In this document: positions 21,572 to 30,412 of the stretch, piece by piece
Layout of the letters: every line of letters starts with the position of its first letter
How positions within the stretch are numbered: the first letter of the stretch is position 1
From: a virus
Virus record (IMG/VR): IMGVR_UViG_3300042542_004481
Span: 1 to 64,000 of that record
Length of the DNA stretch: 64,000 nucleotides
Direction: 5' to 3' (one strand)
Made by a program: the position numbers and the translations under genes
The notes under the pieces: generated by a model
The model's database searches: none
Seen by the model: only the letters and a program-made list of their open reading frames with translations
What the model was told of the DNA's origin: nothing

Positions 21572-21618
21572 CACTCTGATAATCAAAGAGATTATTATTT
21601 CACAAAATACTTTTCATA

Positions 21619-21650
21619 TTTGTTTTTAGAAGGTTGTTTTATTACGTTTG
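21619..21650 (+). promoter_or_regulatory. Bacteroides-type promoter
   Basis: TTTG (21619-21622), 20 nt, TACGTTTG (21643-21650) fits the Bacteroides -33/-7 consensus TTTG/TAnnTTTG. Transcription would start near 21656, about 75 bases before the DnaB-like ATG at 21732. It suggests that host RNA polymerase transcribes the replication operon. Confidence 0.65.
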
Positions 21651-21731
21651 CTAAGGGAAATAATCAAATATTTACTGTGATGCCTAAAGTGTATTTATGA
21701 TACGCTAAGGGCATTGTCGCCACTAAAAAAA

Positions 21732-22748
21732 ATGAGTGAGTCTAATTACAGAAAAAGAAGCTGGAAACCTCAGAAGGATGCCTATCAACAGGCTCTAGAT
21801 TACATGATGGGGCGGAAGGAAGGTACAATTACGAGTATAAAGACTCCATGGCCCAAGTTCAATGATGCTACCGCCGACGGCATCGAGTGGAACTCTACAA
21901 CAGTAATTGCTGCAAGACCGGCTACAGGTAAAACTCTAATCAAAGATCAGATAGTTAGAGATGCTTTTGATCTCAATCCTGATACAAAGTTTAGAGTACT
22001 TGAGTTTAGCCTGGAAATGGTAGGCAGAGTATCATCGATGAGATCTTTCTCAGCATTTATTGGAAGACCTTATAAGTATTTGTGTAGTGCTGATGGTGTA
22101 TTGTCAAACGAAGATTTGGCAGTTTGCTACGACTATGCAAAGAAAATGGTTCAGTTACCGATAGATGTAATCGATGAGCCTTGTACTGTCAACGAGTTTA
22201 GGCAAACTATTGCCGAGTATATGGACGCCTATTCTATTGAAAAGAAAGATAAGGATGGCAAAGTCCATAGAGAATACACAAAAACAATTATCACCCTTGA
22301 CCACTCACTTCTACTTAAAAAAGCACCCTTTGAGAAAGACAAACTTGATACTCTATTTGCACTCGGAGAAGCACTCACAGATCTTAAACGTAAATACCCG
22401 ATAGCGTTTATAGTCCTAAGCCAACTCAATCGTGATATCGATAGACCCGAAAGAAACGAAGATGGAAAATATGGTAATCATATTTTAGAATCTGATATCT
22501 ATGGTGCAGATGCTTTACTTCAACATGCTGATACCCTGATTGGGGTAAACCGTCCTGCTAAACAGAAGATAAGATTCTATGGTGTAGAGAGATATGTTAT
22601 AGAGGATATGTCGGTACTGGTCTTTCACTTTATCAAAGCTCGTAATGGAGATACCCGAATGTCTTTTATGCGAGCAGAGTTTGATAAGATGAGGGTATCA
22701 GAGATGCCCACCCCAGCAACTCAAGAACGTAAACTAACAGTAAAGTAA
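21732..22748 (+). CDS. DnaB-like replicative helicase (C-terminal domain form)
   Basis: The product has 338 residues from MSESNYRKRSW; an upstream TTG in frame is less likely. It carries Walker A ARPATGKT (61-68), strand ITLDHSLLL, and FIVLSQLNRDIDRPER with the Arg-rich loop. A C-terminal motif YGADALLQHADTLIGVNRP completes the DnaB ATPase signature. The N-terminal collar domain of bacterial DnaB is missing, as in many phage versions. It would unwind DNA 5'-3' at the phage fork. A good promoter lies upstream, and the primase follows four genes later. Confidence 0.88.
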   Translation: MSESNYRKRSWKPQKDAYQQALDYMMGRKEGTITSIKTPWPKFNDATADGIEWNSTTVIAARPATGKTLIKDQIVRDAFDLNPDTKFRVLEFSLEMVGRVSSMRSFSAFIGRPYKYLCSADGVLSNEDLAVCYDYAKKMVQLPIDVIDEPCTVNEFRQTIAEYMDAYSIEKKDKDGKVHREYTKTIITLDHSLLLKKAPFEKDKLDTLFALGEALTDLKRKYPIAFIVLSQLNRDIDRPERNEDGKYGNHILESDIYGADALLQHADTLIGVNRPAKQKIRFYGVERYVIEDMSVLVFHFIKARNGDTRMSFMRAEFDKMRVSEMPTPATQERKLTVK

Positions 22749-22749
22749 A

Positions 22750-23298
22750 ATGAGTATTTCAACAGTAGAAAAACCAGAAGACAAAAGGGAAAAGCTTCGC
22801 ATGTTGCGAGAGTTTCACAAACCAACCTTCGATGCTCTTGGAGTGCATGAGCCTTTGTTCATACCGAAGCTGGCTTATAAGCCACCGGGATGGGCAGAGA
22901 AAGCTATCGCATTCTTTGCTAGTGAAATCGGTAGAGGAATGGACATCTATGTAGAGTTTACAGAATCGGATTACAGTCCTATGGATCCAGATAGACGCCT
23001 ATACAAATGGCGTTATAATCCTAACTATAGGGAAGAGTATGAGATTCAAGAGACTAATACATCGATAAGGTATTTTATACCGGTATCAGAATTGATTCTG
23101 ATAAAGTCCAACTCCGCAGATATTCTAGTCGAAGAGCACGCTAAAGGAAGCATCGAACTTAAAGCCGATGTTTCTTTGATTAGTGATGAAGACGTAAAGC
23201 TCACTGATGCTACAATTCGGGATCTTGCCGCGGTGCTTCTAAAGAAGCCTGTGAGCAAGAAGAAGTGGTTAAATGACTTAATCAATAAATCAGTATGA
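22750..23298 (+). CDS. Hypothetical replication-operon protein
   Basis: The product has 182 residues. It starts MSISTVEKPEDKREKLRMLREFHKP; the middle has PPGWAEKAIAFFASEIGRGMDIYVEF and beta strands RYFIPVSELILI. Family not recognised. It sits two bases after the DnaB-like gene and overlaps the Sak4-like gene by four bases, so it is co-translated with replication and recombination proteins. No signal or membrane segment. Confidence 0.65.
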   Translation: MSISTVEKPEDKREKLRMLREFHKPTFDALGVHEPLFIPKLAYKPPGWAEKAIAFFASEIGRGMDIYVEFTESDYSPMDPDRRLYKWRYNPNYREEYEIQETNTSIRYFIPVSELILIKSNSADILVEEHAKGSIELKADVSLISDEDVKLTDATIRDLAAVLLKKPVSKKKWLNDLINKSV

Positions 23299-24047
23299 GC
23301 GAAAAGACAAAGATTGTACTGCCTACAAAGAAAGTAGAAGCAGCACAGAAAAGCCCGAAGAATCTTATTGTATTTTCTAAGCCTAAAGTAGGCAAGACTA
23401 GTCTGTTTGCGCAGCTAGATGACTGTCTTATCTTGGACTTGGAGCACGGAACAGACTATGTTGATGCGATGAAGATCAAGGCTAGTTCTGTAGAGGATAT
23501 CAAAGAAATAGGCGAAGCTATTATAGAACAGGGAAAACCATACAAGTATATCGCAGTAGATACTATTACTGCGCTAGAAGAGATGTGTATTCCTTACGCT
23601 GAGCTTATATATTCTCGAACCTCTATGGGTAAGAACTGGTACTCTAAGCTTAAACCAGAGTATGGATCAATCTTAAATATGCCTAACGGCGCAGGATATC
23701 CATACTTAAGAGAAGCTTTTACCAAGATCATTGAGTATATCAAGACCTGGGCACCTAGAGTTATCCTGATTGGACATATCAAAGATGTAATGTTAGAAAA
23801 GGCAGGAGCTGATTTTAACAGTATGGATCTTGATCTGACAGGTAAACTTAAGAGAATAACAAGCTCGCAGTCTGATGCAATCGGTTATCTTTACAGAAAG
23901 GGTAACCAGAATATCCTTAGTTTCAAAACTACAGATGAAGTATCTTGTGGTGCAAGACCCGAACACTTGCGCAATAAGGAAATCGTCATCTCTGAAATGA
24001 CCGATAAAGGTTTGGTTACAAACTGGGATAAAGTATATATCGATTAA
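23295..24047 (+). CDS. Sak4-like RecA-fold recombinase ATPase
   Basis: This 250-residue protein has Walker A SKPKVGKTS (28-36), then LILDLEHGTDYVD and YIAVDTITALEEM (Walker B). Later come VILIGHIKD and a conserved C-terminal SFKTTDEVSCGARPEHL. This is the AAA_24/Sak4 class of phage single-strand annealing or strand-exchange ATPases. Such proteins usually work with an adjacent SSB, and here the next gene fits that role. A RecE-like nuclease further on would supply the resected ends. Confidence 0.8.
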   Translation: MSEKTKIVLPTKKVEAAQKSPKNLIVFSKPKVGKTSLFAQLDDCLILDLEHGTDYVDAMKIKASSVEDIKEIGEAIIEQGKPYKYIAVDTITALEEMCIPYAELIYSRTSMGKNWYSKLKPEYGSILNMPNGAGYPYLREAFTKIIEYIKTWAPRVILIGHIKDVMLEKAGADFNSMDLDLTGKLKRITSSQSDAIGYLYRKGNQNILSFKTTDEVSCGARPEHLRNKEIVISEMTDKGLVTNWDKVYID

Positions 24048-24065
24048 CCATCAACATAAAATAAC

Positions 24066-24749
24066 ATGCTTAGTACAAAAGATGTAAAAGCTGGAGGCGG
24101 GTCCTCTTTGCCTAAGATTATCCAACCAGGTAATCACAAAGTAAAAATTAATAAGGTAGAGCTTGAAGATTTCAAATTCAAGCCGGGCGCTGTTCACCTT
24201 ATCCTTCATGTAGAAGGAGAAGATCTTGGTGCTGATTTCCAAGGTTTCTTCATCAACAAAGACGACGAGTCTCTCGGTCGATATAAAGGTCAAGTTGCAA
24301 GACTTAAAGCAACTGAATGGGCTTTTGCTGATGGTCAGACAAAAAGCGGTATCGAAGTAAGCCGAGATATGGACGTGCTGAGATTTCTAAAGAATCTGTG
24401 TCTTGAACTTAATAGTCTTAAGTGGTTTGAAGATCAAGATGGCAAGCACAGCACCATACAATCTTTGGTAGAAGCTTTCAATAATGATAAGCCTTTCAAA
24501 GATAAGTGGCTGAACGTTTGTATCGGAGGTAAGGAATATACAAACAAAGAAGGCTATACAAGCTATGATTTGTTCTTACCTAAATTTAGCAAATCAGGTG
24601 TACCTTTTGAAGGTGTAGGAAAAGCTAAGAACCGTGTAATGGTTTTTAAAGAATCCGAACACATCAAGAAGAAAGCCGTAGAAAATGTCAGCGGTTTTGG
24701 TGCAGAAGGTGGCAATGAAGGAGCTGTAGACTCAGCTTTCAAGCTATAA
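24066..24749 (+). CDS. Probable single-stranded DNA-binding protein
   Basis: The product has 227 residues. It is beta-rich with NHKVKINKVELEDFKFKPG and VHLILHVEGEDLGADFQGF. Its C-terminal region is Gly-rich and acidic, with a hydrophobic final tail (GGNEGAVDSAFKL), a layout typical of phage SSBs. It directly follows the Sak4-like ATPase, which in related phages requires its own SSB. No OB-fold signature is certain, so function comes from shape and position. An intrinsic terminator follows. Confidence 0.6.
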   Translation: MLSTKDVKAGGGSSLPKIIQPGNHKVKINKVELEDFKFKPGAVHLILHVEGEDLGADFQGFFINKDDESLGRYKGQVARLKATEWAFADGQTKSGIEVSRDMDVLRFLKNLCLELNSLKWFEDQDGKHSTIQSLVEAFNNDKPFKDKWLNVCIGGKEYTNKEGYTSYDLFLPKFSKSGVPFEGVGKAKNRVMVFKESEHIKKKAVENVSGFGAEGGNEGAVDSAFKL

Positions 24750-24765
24750 GTAAAAACCAATAATG

Positions 24766-24794
24766 AAGGGGAGGGCGAGAGCTCTCCCCTTTTT
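24766..24794 (+). terminator. Intrinsic terminator
   Basis: AAGGGGAG pairs exactly with CTCCCCTT around a 10-nt loop and is followed by T. It separates the DnaB/Sak4/SSB operon from the primase operon. Confidence 0.9.
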
Positions 24795-24799
24795 ATATT

Positions 24800-25792
24800 A
24801 TGCTACGTACAAAATCTCTCATATCGCAACTTGCAGATATCCCAAGAGAATGGGTATTTGAATACTACTTAAAGCTGGAAGAAAAACTTACAGGACAAGA
24901 TATAAAGATGACCTCGGTATTTAATCCCGGGGAAAAGAATCCATCTATGTTTGTCTATTACGCTAAGAGCGCTGCAGCTTATAAGTTCAAAGATTTTTCT
25001 TCACAAGATAAATCTGGAGATGGTGTAACTCTTGTACAAATTATGTTTAATCTCACCACAAGAGGTGAGGCTGCTCATAAAATTATTCAAGACTATAACC
25101 AATGGATGCTTACAAATAGTGAAGACTATGCTCTTCGCGAGTTTAAGATCCGGAGTAAATACAAGGTAACAGAGTTTACCGCACGTGGCTGGAATACCTT
25201 AGATAAAAACTATTGGACAAAGTATGGTATAACCTCGAAGATACTTGAGTATTATAACGTAACTCCTTTAGAGGAATATAAAATGACTAAGGAAGAAGAG
25301 GGAGAAACAAAAGAGCTAGTGATCAAAGGTCAATATATCTATGGTTATTTCAGAGAAGATGGAACTCTATATAAAATCTATCAGCCTAAAGTAACAGACA
25401 ATAAGTTTATCAAGGTCAAGGAATATATCCAAGGCACAGATCAACTTACTTATTCTAAAGAGTATCTGGTAATATGTAGTTCTCTAAAGGACATGATGTC
25501 TCTTAACAGATTAGGCTTTAGTAATATTGAATCTGTTGCGCCGGATAGTGAGAACACTCTTATCAGTGAAAATGTCATTGCTTCTTACAAGAGTAAATAT
25601 AAAGGGGTATGTACTCTTTTTGATAACGATCCTGCTGGTATAAAATCTATGGAGAAGTACAAAGAAAGATATGATATCCCGTCTGCTCATTTACCAATGA
25701 GTAAAGATCTATCTGATTCTGTAAAGGATTACGGTATCGAAAAGGTAAGAGAAGAGCTGATCCCTTTACTACGTAAAACACTTAAAATTTAA
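24800..25792 (+). CDS. DnaG-type primase with TOPRIM domain
   Basis: The product has 330 residues. The N-terminal part has FNPGEKNPSMFVYYA and YKFKDFSS, as in primases lacking the zinc finger. The TOPRIM fold follows with YLVICSSLKDMMSLNRLG and TLFDNDPAG (D275 and D277). The usual acidic residue of the first TOPRIM motif (often EG or SLKD) reads SSLKD here, a variation I believe is common in phages of Bacteroidota. It would lay primers for the family-B polymerase encoded 9 kb downstream. Confidence 0.85.
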   Translation: MLRTKSLISQLADIPREWVFEYYLKLEEKLTGQDIKMTSVFNPGEKNPSMFVYYAKSAAAYKFKDFSSQDKSGDGVTLVQIMFNLTTRGEAAHKIIQDYNQWMLTNSEDYALREFKIRSKYKVTEFTARGWNTLDKNYWTKYGITSKILEYYNVTPLEEYKMTKEEEGETKELVIKGQYIYGYFREDGTLYKIYQPKVTDNKFIKVKEYIQGTDQLTYSKEYLVICSSLKDMMSLNRLGFSNIESVAPDSENTLISENVIASYKSKYKGVCTLFDNDPAGIKSMEKYKERYDIPSAHLPMSKDLSDSVKDYGIEKVREELIPLLRKTLKI

Positions 25793-25797
25793 AAGAC

Positions 25798-25974
25798 ATG
25801 TACAAAGTACAAGGAGAGCTTCTTCTTTCTTGCAAAAGAGCTACAGAAAGACTGATAGACTTACTAATAGACGAGCTAAGGAGGCACCCTTCTGAAAAGA
25901 AAAAGCTCTTAAAAGAATTGTCTAAAGCTCAAAATATTTTAGAAGAGCTTAAACGTTACAATCTTGAATCATGA
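25798..25974 (+). CDS. Small helical protein
   Basis: A 58-codon frame starting MYKVQGELLLSCKRATERL. It is fully helical and basic (KKKLLKELSKAQNILEELKRYN). It fits exactly between primase and RuvC-like genes, five bases after one stop and with an ATGA overlap into the next, which argues that it is real. Family unknown. Confidence 0.6.
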   Translation: MYKVQGELLLSCKRATERLIDLLIDELRRHPSEKKKLLKELSKAQNILEELKRYNLES

Positions 25975-26477
25975 GTAAGATATATATCGGTATAGATATC
26001 GGTAAATCTGGAGCTATTGCAGTAATGTATGATGACAAGATTGTCACCTATAACATGCCTAAGATAGCCAACGAGCTAGATTACCATGAGTTGAACAGAC
26101 TGCTTAGAACTTTTTGTAGCAATAGTGAAAAGCCTCATGTAGTATTCGAAAAGCTAGGAGTAATCTTCGGCTCAGGTAAATCTACAGCGTTTTCTATGGG
26201 TCATCAGTCAGGTGCGGTAGAAATGGCTTGCGTAGCTAATAACATCCCTTACACAAAAGTAAGAGCTGTCGATTGGCAGAAGCAAATGTTTCAAGGCGTA
26301 CAAGAAATAACCAAGACAGGATCTTCTAAGAAAGATACTAAGGCTATGGCTTTGGTAGCAATCAAAAGAATATTCCCTAACCTAAAACTCACCTTTGGAG
26401 ATAGAGCTTCTAAACCACACGATGGTCTAGTAGATGCTGTACTAATGGCAGAATATGCAAGAAGAAATAATTTATGA
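25971..26477 (+). CDS. RuvC-like Holliday-junction nuclease
   Basis: The product has 168 residues. The RNase H fold has IGIDIGKSGAIAV (D9), VVFEKLG for the second acidic ligand, KTRAVDWQK-like KVRAVDWQKQMF, and KPHDGLVDAVLMAEYA for the last Asp pair. This matches phage RuvC proteins, which resolve branched DNA before packaging. It is slightly short but complete. It overlaps the neighbours by four bases on both sides. Confidence 0.85.
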   Translation: MSKIYIGIDIGKSGAIAVMYDDKIVTYNMPKIANELDYHELNRLLRTFCSNSEKPHVVFEKLGVIFGSGKSTAFSMGHQSGAVEMACVANNIPYTKVRAVDWQKQMFQGVQEITKTGSSKKDTKAMALVAIKRIFPNLKLTFGDRASKPHDGLVDAVLMAEYARRNNL

Positions 26478-26899
26478 ATCAACAAAAAAAAACTCTTACT
26501 CTAGGACAGGTTCTGCATTTGAAAGATAGAGGTGTAGAACAAATAATCATCAGATATTCCGGTGGAGGTGACAGTGGTCAGATTGATGAAACAACATATT
26601 CTGGACAAAGAATAGGAGAAGACCGGAGTGCCAAGGCTTTATCTATCTCAACAGAAGTGGATATTAAAATAGAATCCGTAGGATATGATCTTCTCGAAAA
26701 TATAGGTGACTGGTATAATAATGACGGAGGTCAAGGTACTATAGTGATTAGTGTAGCAGATCTTTACTACGAGATAAACGCAGAATATAATCCTGAACAA
26801 GAAGGAGAATACGACGAAGAAAAAGAAGAATGGATTCCTGCTGATACTCAACCTGATCCTTGGGAAGAATATTACGAAGGACACTTAGAAAAAGAATAA
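26474..26899 (+). CDS. Hypothetical protein with acidic tail
   Basis: The product has 141 residues. The first half is strand-rich with IIIRYSGGGDSGQIDETTYSG; the second is very acidic (EQEGEYDEEKEEW, WEEYYEGHLEKE). The 'RYSGGGDSGQID' block is a recurring segment in phage proteins of unknown function that I have no name for. It is coupled to the RuvC-like gene. Confidence 0.65.
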   Translation: MNQQKKTLTLGQVLHLKDRGVEQIIIRYSGGGDSGQIDETTYSGQRIGEDRSAKALSISTEVDIKIESVGYDLLENIGDWYNNDGGQGTIVISVADLYYEINAEYNPEQEGEYDEEKEEWIPADTQPDPWEEYYEGHLEKE

Positions 26900-26900
26900 C

Positions 26901-27242
26901 ATGGCACATCCTATTCAACATGCTGTATCAAGCGCTAAGAAATTTGGCGGTACACCCAGCGACTATTTACATATCCATGAGTGGTTCGATGCAACTAAAG
27001 CTTGGGTAGGACATAGCGCGCATAGAATATTTCGTCATCACTCTGAAGGAATCTTTGAGTGTGAAAAAGTATTTGGTGCAAGTTTTAAAAACAGTGAGGG
27101 AAAAACAGTATACACTCGTTATGTTGGTGAGCAACATGTACGGGAAGATTGCAATGGGCATATCCCTTGTGCAAAAGAATGGCTAGATAATTTCAAAGAG
27201 CCGAAAGAGTGGATGCTTAAAACACAGAAAATAGAAGACTGA
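26901..27242 (+). CDS. DUF6915-like protein
   Basis: The product has 113 residues. It shows HPIQHAVSSAKKFGG, DYLHIHEWFDATKA, HRIFRHHSEGIFECEKVFG and EQHVREDCNGHIP. This is the His-rich pattern of DUF6915, a family of unknown function in phages and bacteria. Several conserved His, Asp and Glu suggest a metal site and possibly hydrolase activity, which is inference. It precedes a small helical gene with a one-base overlap. Confidence 0.75.
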   Translation: MAHPIQHAVSSAKKFGGTPSDYLHIHEWFDATKAWVGHSAHRIFRHHSEGIFECEKVFGASFKNSEGKTVYTRYVGEQHVREDCNGHIPCAKEWLDNFKEPKEWMLKTQKIED

Positions 27243-27652
27243 TGAAGACCAAAGAACAATACGACTACAATGCTCTATACAAAATGCTAGGATCTCAAGA
27301 TGAAGAGTCTTATGTCCTAGGATTACAGTGTATAGAACATATGGATACAAAAGCAAACCTGGCAAGTATATTGCTTTTGTATAAAGCTTTTCCCGATAAA
27401 GGTATGTGGGGTGTACACGCCCCTATCACATTTGATAAGATAAAGAAGTTTCTAAATATAAACTCTTCTGAAAACTTCATTATTACTTATAGAGATATAA
27501 TGAGGATAATGAGGGATCAAATGGTAGAAAAAGATCAAGTAGAGATTTTCCTAAAGGAAGTTACTAGTATGGTAAAACATACTTTAGTAACCTATGGCTT
27601 TGATTTTATAGAAGATGTCACTCTTGTACTTAAAAATAATAACGATGAGTAG
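27242..27652 (+). CDS. Hypothetical helical protein
   Basis: The product has 136 residues, helical with segments YDYNALYKMLGSQDEESYVLGLQCIEHM. It may form HEAT-like helical hairpins. Family not recognised. Its stop overlaps the start of the VWA metallopeptidase-like gene, and its position just upstream of the VWA/AAA pair suggests a possible partner of that system. Confidence 0.6.
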   Translation: MKTKEQYDYNALYKMLGSQDEESYVLGLQCIEHMDTKANLASILLLYKAFPDKGMWGVHAPITFDKIKKFLNINSSENFIITYRDIMRIMRDQMVEKDQVEIFLKEVTSMVKHTLVTYGFDFIEDVTLVLKNNNDE

Positions 27653-28871
27653 TAAACTAAATGACGAGCTTGCAAAAGTCTGTAAAGACCTGATCCTAGA
27701 AGATCCTTTTTATGGTAGTTTCCTGATGATGCTAGATAAACAGTTTAGCGAAAAGGTTCCTACAGCTGGAGTATCTATACAGGGTATTGCATACAAGCTT
27801 TATATGAACGAGGAGTTTTGGAAATCTTTAAGCCTCGATCATCGTAAAGGATTGCTTAAGCACGAGTTGCTTCACATAGCACTGTTTCACCTGACAGAGT
27901 TTAAAGATCTTAATCTTAGAAACAAAGACATAGCAAATATCGCTATGGATCTGGAGATTAATCAGTATATTAAAAAAGATCTTTTGCCCGAAGGAGGACA
28001 GACTCTTGACTTATATCCTGAACTAAATCTTAAAGAAAAAGCTGGTACCCACTATTATTTTGACGAGCTTACCAAAGCTTCTCAAAATCCTGGTACCTGT
28101 CCTAATCTAGATAAGATGCTTGAAGCTTCGAATCAAGGGCTTAGTATATGTGTTGTAGAGGGAGATGGCTCAGGCCAAGAGATTGAGGTACAAGTGCCTG
28201 ATCACTCTACCTGGAATGATTCTGATAATATCGATGAGGCTACTAAAAAGCTAATTGATAATCATCTTAAGAACATCCTCAACGAGGTAGCGGATCAGAT
28301 AAAGAAGTCTCGCGGAACTGTTCCTGGAGAAATTGCAGGGATACTTGATAAAATAAATATTGAAGAGCCTCCCAAGTTTGATTGGCGAGGATATCTGCGT
28401 AGGTATGCTGGAGGATCTGTAAAGACCTATACCAAGAAGACCAGACGCAAATACAATAAGAGATTTGAAGAAAACCCTGGTTTGAAGATTAAGCAGAAGA
28501 AACATATTCTTGTTGCTTTGGATACTTCAGGATCGGTAAGCAACGAAGAGCTTAAAGAGTTTATGCAGGAAATCCACCACATCTATAAAACAGGTTCCGA
28601 TGTAACGGTTGCTCACGCAGACGCTGCTATACAAAAGATCCATCCTTATAATCCTAAGGATGAGTATAAGATCTATGGTAGAGGCGGAACAAGTTTTGAT
28701 CCTGTTGTGGATTATTATGTTGAAAACAAAAGAAAGTATACCTGTCTAATTTATTTGACAGATGGTGAAGCCCCGGCACCAGATGCCCGGGTCAATAAAG
28801 TATTATGGGTGCTGTCCTCTAAATCAAATATGACAGATCACCTTCCAGGACAAACAATCAAGCTTAACTAA
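27645..28871 (+). CDS. VWA domain metallopeptidase-like protein
   Basis: This 408-residue protein starts at 27645, overlapping the stop before it. The N-terminal half has a zincin motif KHELLHIALFH (HELLH, 73-77). The C-terminal half is a VWA-like domain with HILVALDTSGSVSNEE (D293, S295, S297) and GGTSFDP. This is the arrangement of the putative metallopeptidase family DUF2201. In bacteria such proteins pair with MoxR-type AAA ATPases as remodelling machines, and here that ATPase starts one base later. The target in the host or virion is unknown. Confidence 0.82.
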   Translation: MSSKLNDELAKVCKDLILEDPFYGSFLMMLDKQFSEKVPTAGVSIQGIAYKLYMNEEFWKSLSLDHRKGLLKHELLHIALFHLTEFKDLNLRNKDIANIAMDLEINQYIKKDLLPEGGQTLDLYPELNLKEKAGTHYYFDELTKASQNPGTCPNLDKMLEASNQGLSICVVEGDGSGQEIEVQVPDHSTWNDSDNIDEATKKLIDNHLKNILNEVADQIKKSRGTVPGEIAGILDKINIEEPPKFDWRGYLRRYAGGSVKTYTKKTRRKYNKRFEENPGLKIKQKKHILVALDTSGSVSNEELKEFMQEIHHIYKTGSDVTVAHADAAIQKIHPYNPKDEYKIYGRGGTSFDPVVDYYVENKRKYTCLIYLTDGEAPAPDARVNKVLWVLSSKSNMTDHLPGQTIKLN

Positions 28872-28872
28872 T

Positions 28873-30366
28873 ATGGGAAACAAAAACAATCAGGTAAACC
28901 TGAACATCGACGAACTTAAAGGATTTGTTCGTCACATTGTTGATAACAATCGCCATCTACAGGCTCAGGGTAAAAATCCCGTAGCTGTAGAAGTTGTCGG
29001 TGAATCCGGCATCGGTAAGACCAGTTCTATCTTGCAGCTGGCAAACGAGCTAAGTGTAAACATGGTAAAGTTAAACTTAGCCCAAATCGAGGAGCTAGGT
29101 GATCTTGTAGGTTTTCCTGTAAGACAGTTTCAACTCTGTAAAGAGGGCAGTGTGGTTAAGCCGGCTGCAGTAAAGTCTGCAAAGACTGAGACCCGTATGG
29201 TTAAAAAGCTTGTTCCTCAAGAAGTCACTCGTGTTGAAAAGCAGATGGTAGAGGAGTTCGATGTAACAGAGACCAAGAAGCAGGTTCTAGAAGGTGGCCG
29301 CTTTGTTACTAAGGTTATTGAAACCAAGGTACCAAAGATGGTAGAGAAAGACGTAGAGGTTACTGTTACAGAGATGGTTGAAGTTGAGGTAGAGGAGACT
29401 GTAGTAGTTAGTGAAGAGGTAGGAATTGCGGATGTAGTATCTGATGGGGAGTGTATCTGGGCTGATGAGCAGGCTGTAGAAGAGTATCTAAAACGAGGCT
29501 ATCAGTTTACAGGACAGAAGCGCATGTCTTATTGTCCACCGGAATGGATTGCGGATAAACAAGGCGGTGGTTTCCTGATTCTTGATGACTGGAACCGTGC
29601 TGATATTCGCTTTATCCAAGCTGTGATGGAACTGGTAGATCGTCAGGAGTACATCTCTTGGAAGCTTCCTAAGGATTGGCACATTATCCTGACCGCTAAC
29701 CCGGACAATGGAGAGTATCTTGTACAATCGATTGACAATGCTCAGCGCACACGTTTTATTAGTGTAAACCTGAAGTATGATATCGATGTATGGGCACGTT
29801 GGGCAGAGTCTGCTCAGATTGATTCTCGTTGTATCAACTTCATGTTGATGCATCCGGAGCTTATGGATGAGGCGTCGAGCGGGATCAATGCTCGTTCTGT
29901 GACAAACTTCTTTAACTCTATCAGTAGTATTGAAGAGTTTGAGAAACAGCTTCCTCTTATCCAGATGATTGGTGAAGGTTCAGTAGGACCTGAGTTTACC
30001 ACTATGTTTACCACGTTTATCCACGGACGCTTCGATAAGCTAATTGATCCTAAGACAGTGCTCACTCACGATAATGAGGCGTATGTTATAGGAGAGCTTC
30101 GCGGTTGTATCGGCCGAGATGGAAACTATCGTCCAGATATTGCTAGTATCATGGGCCGTCGTATCACTAACTACAGCTTAACTTTTGCTGAGAAAAACAG
30201 TGTTGAGACGAAGCACATTGAAAGACTAGTTCGTCTTGTTACAGACGAAGATACCTTTATGAATGACATTAAATATGTCATGGTTAAACAGCTCATCAAC
30301 GGAAACAAACAGAAGTTCCAGAAGATGCTGACTAACCCGGAGGTTATCCGAATGGCAACTAAGTAA
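28873..30366 (+). CDS. MoxR-like AAA+ ATPase with unusual charged insertion
   Basis: The product has 497 residues. It has Walker A GESGIGKT (43-50), Walker B FLILDDWNRAD (D238, D239), sensor 1 LTANP and the arginine-finger region AQRTRF. Between Walker A and B lies a Val/Glu/Lys-rich run (about residues 96-190) with repeated 'VEKxMVE', 'VTE' and 'KVP' units, absent from ordinary MoxR proteins and perhaps a beta or coiled insertion. Codons are GC-richer than the neighbours, suggesting strong expression. It forms a pair with the VWA gene directly upstream and ends at an intrinsic terminator. Confidence 0.85.
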   Translation: MGNKNNQVNLNIDELKGFVRHIVDNNRHLQAQGKNPVAVEVVGESGIGKTSSILQLANELSVNMVKLNLAQIEELGDLVGFPVRQFQLCKEGSVVKPAAVKSAKTETRMVKKLVPQEVTRVEKQMVEEFDVTETKKQVLEGGRFVTKVIETKVPKMVEKDVEVTVTEMVEVEVEETVVVSEEVGIADVVSDGECIWADEQAVEEYLKRGYQFTGQKRMSYCPPEWIADKQGGGFLILDDWNRADIRFIQAVMELVDRQEYISWKLPKDWHIILTANPDNGEYLVQSIDNAQRTRFISVNLKYDIDVWARWAESAQIDSRCINFMLMHPELMDEASSGINARSVTNFFNSISSIEEFEKQLPLIQMIGEGSVGPEFTTMFTTFIHGRFDKLIDPKTVLTHDNEAYVIGELRGCIGRDGNYRPDIASIMGRRITNYSLTFAEKNSVETKHIERLVRLVTDEDTFMNDIKYVMVKQLINGNKQKFQKMLTNPEVIRMATK

Positions 30367-30372
30367 TAACAT

Positions 30373-30401
30373 AAGGGGTCAGATTTTTCTGGCCCCTTTT
30401 A
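30373..30401 (+). terminator. Intrinsic terminator
   Basis: AAGGGGTCAG pairs with CTGGCCCCTT (one G-U) around a short loop, followed by TT and T-rich sequence. It ends the VWA/MoxR operon. Confidence 0.9.
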
Positions 30402-30412
30402 TTTTAACCATT

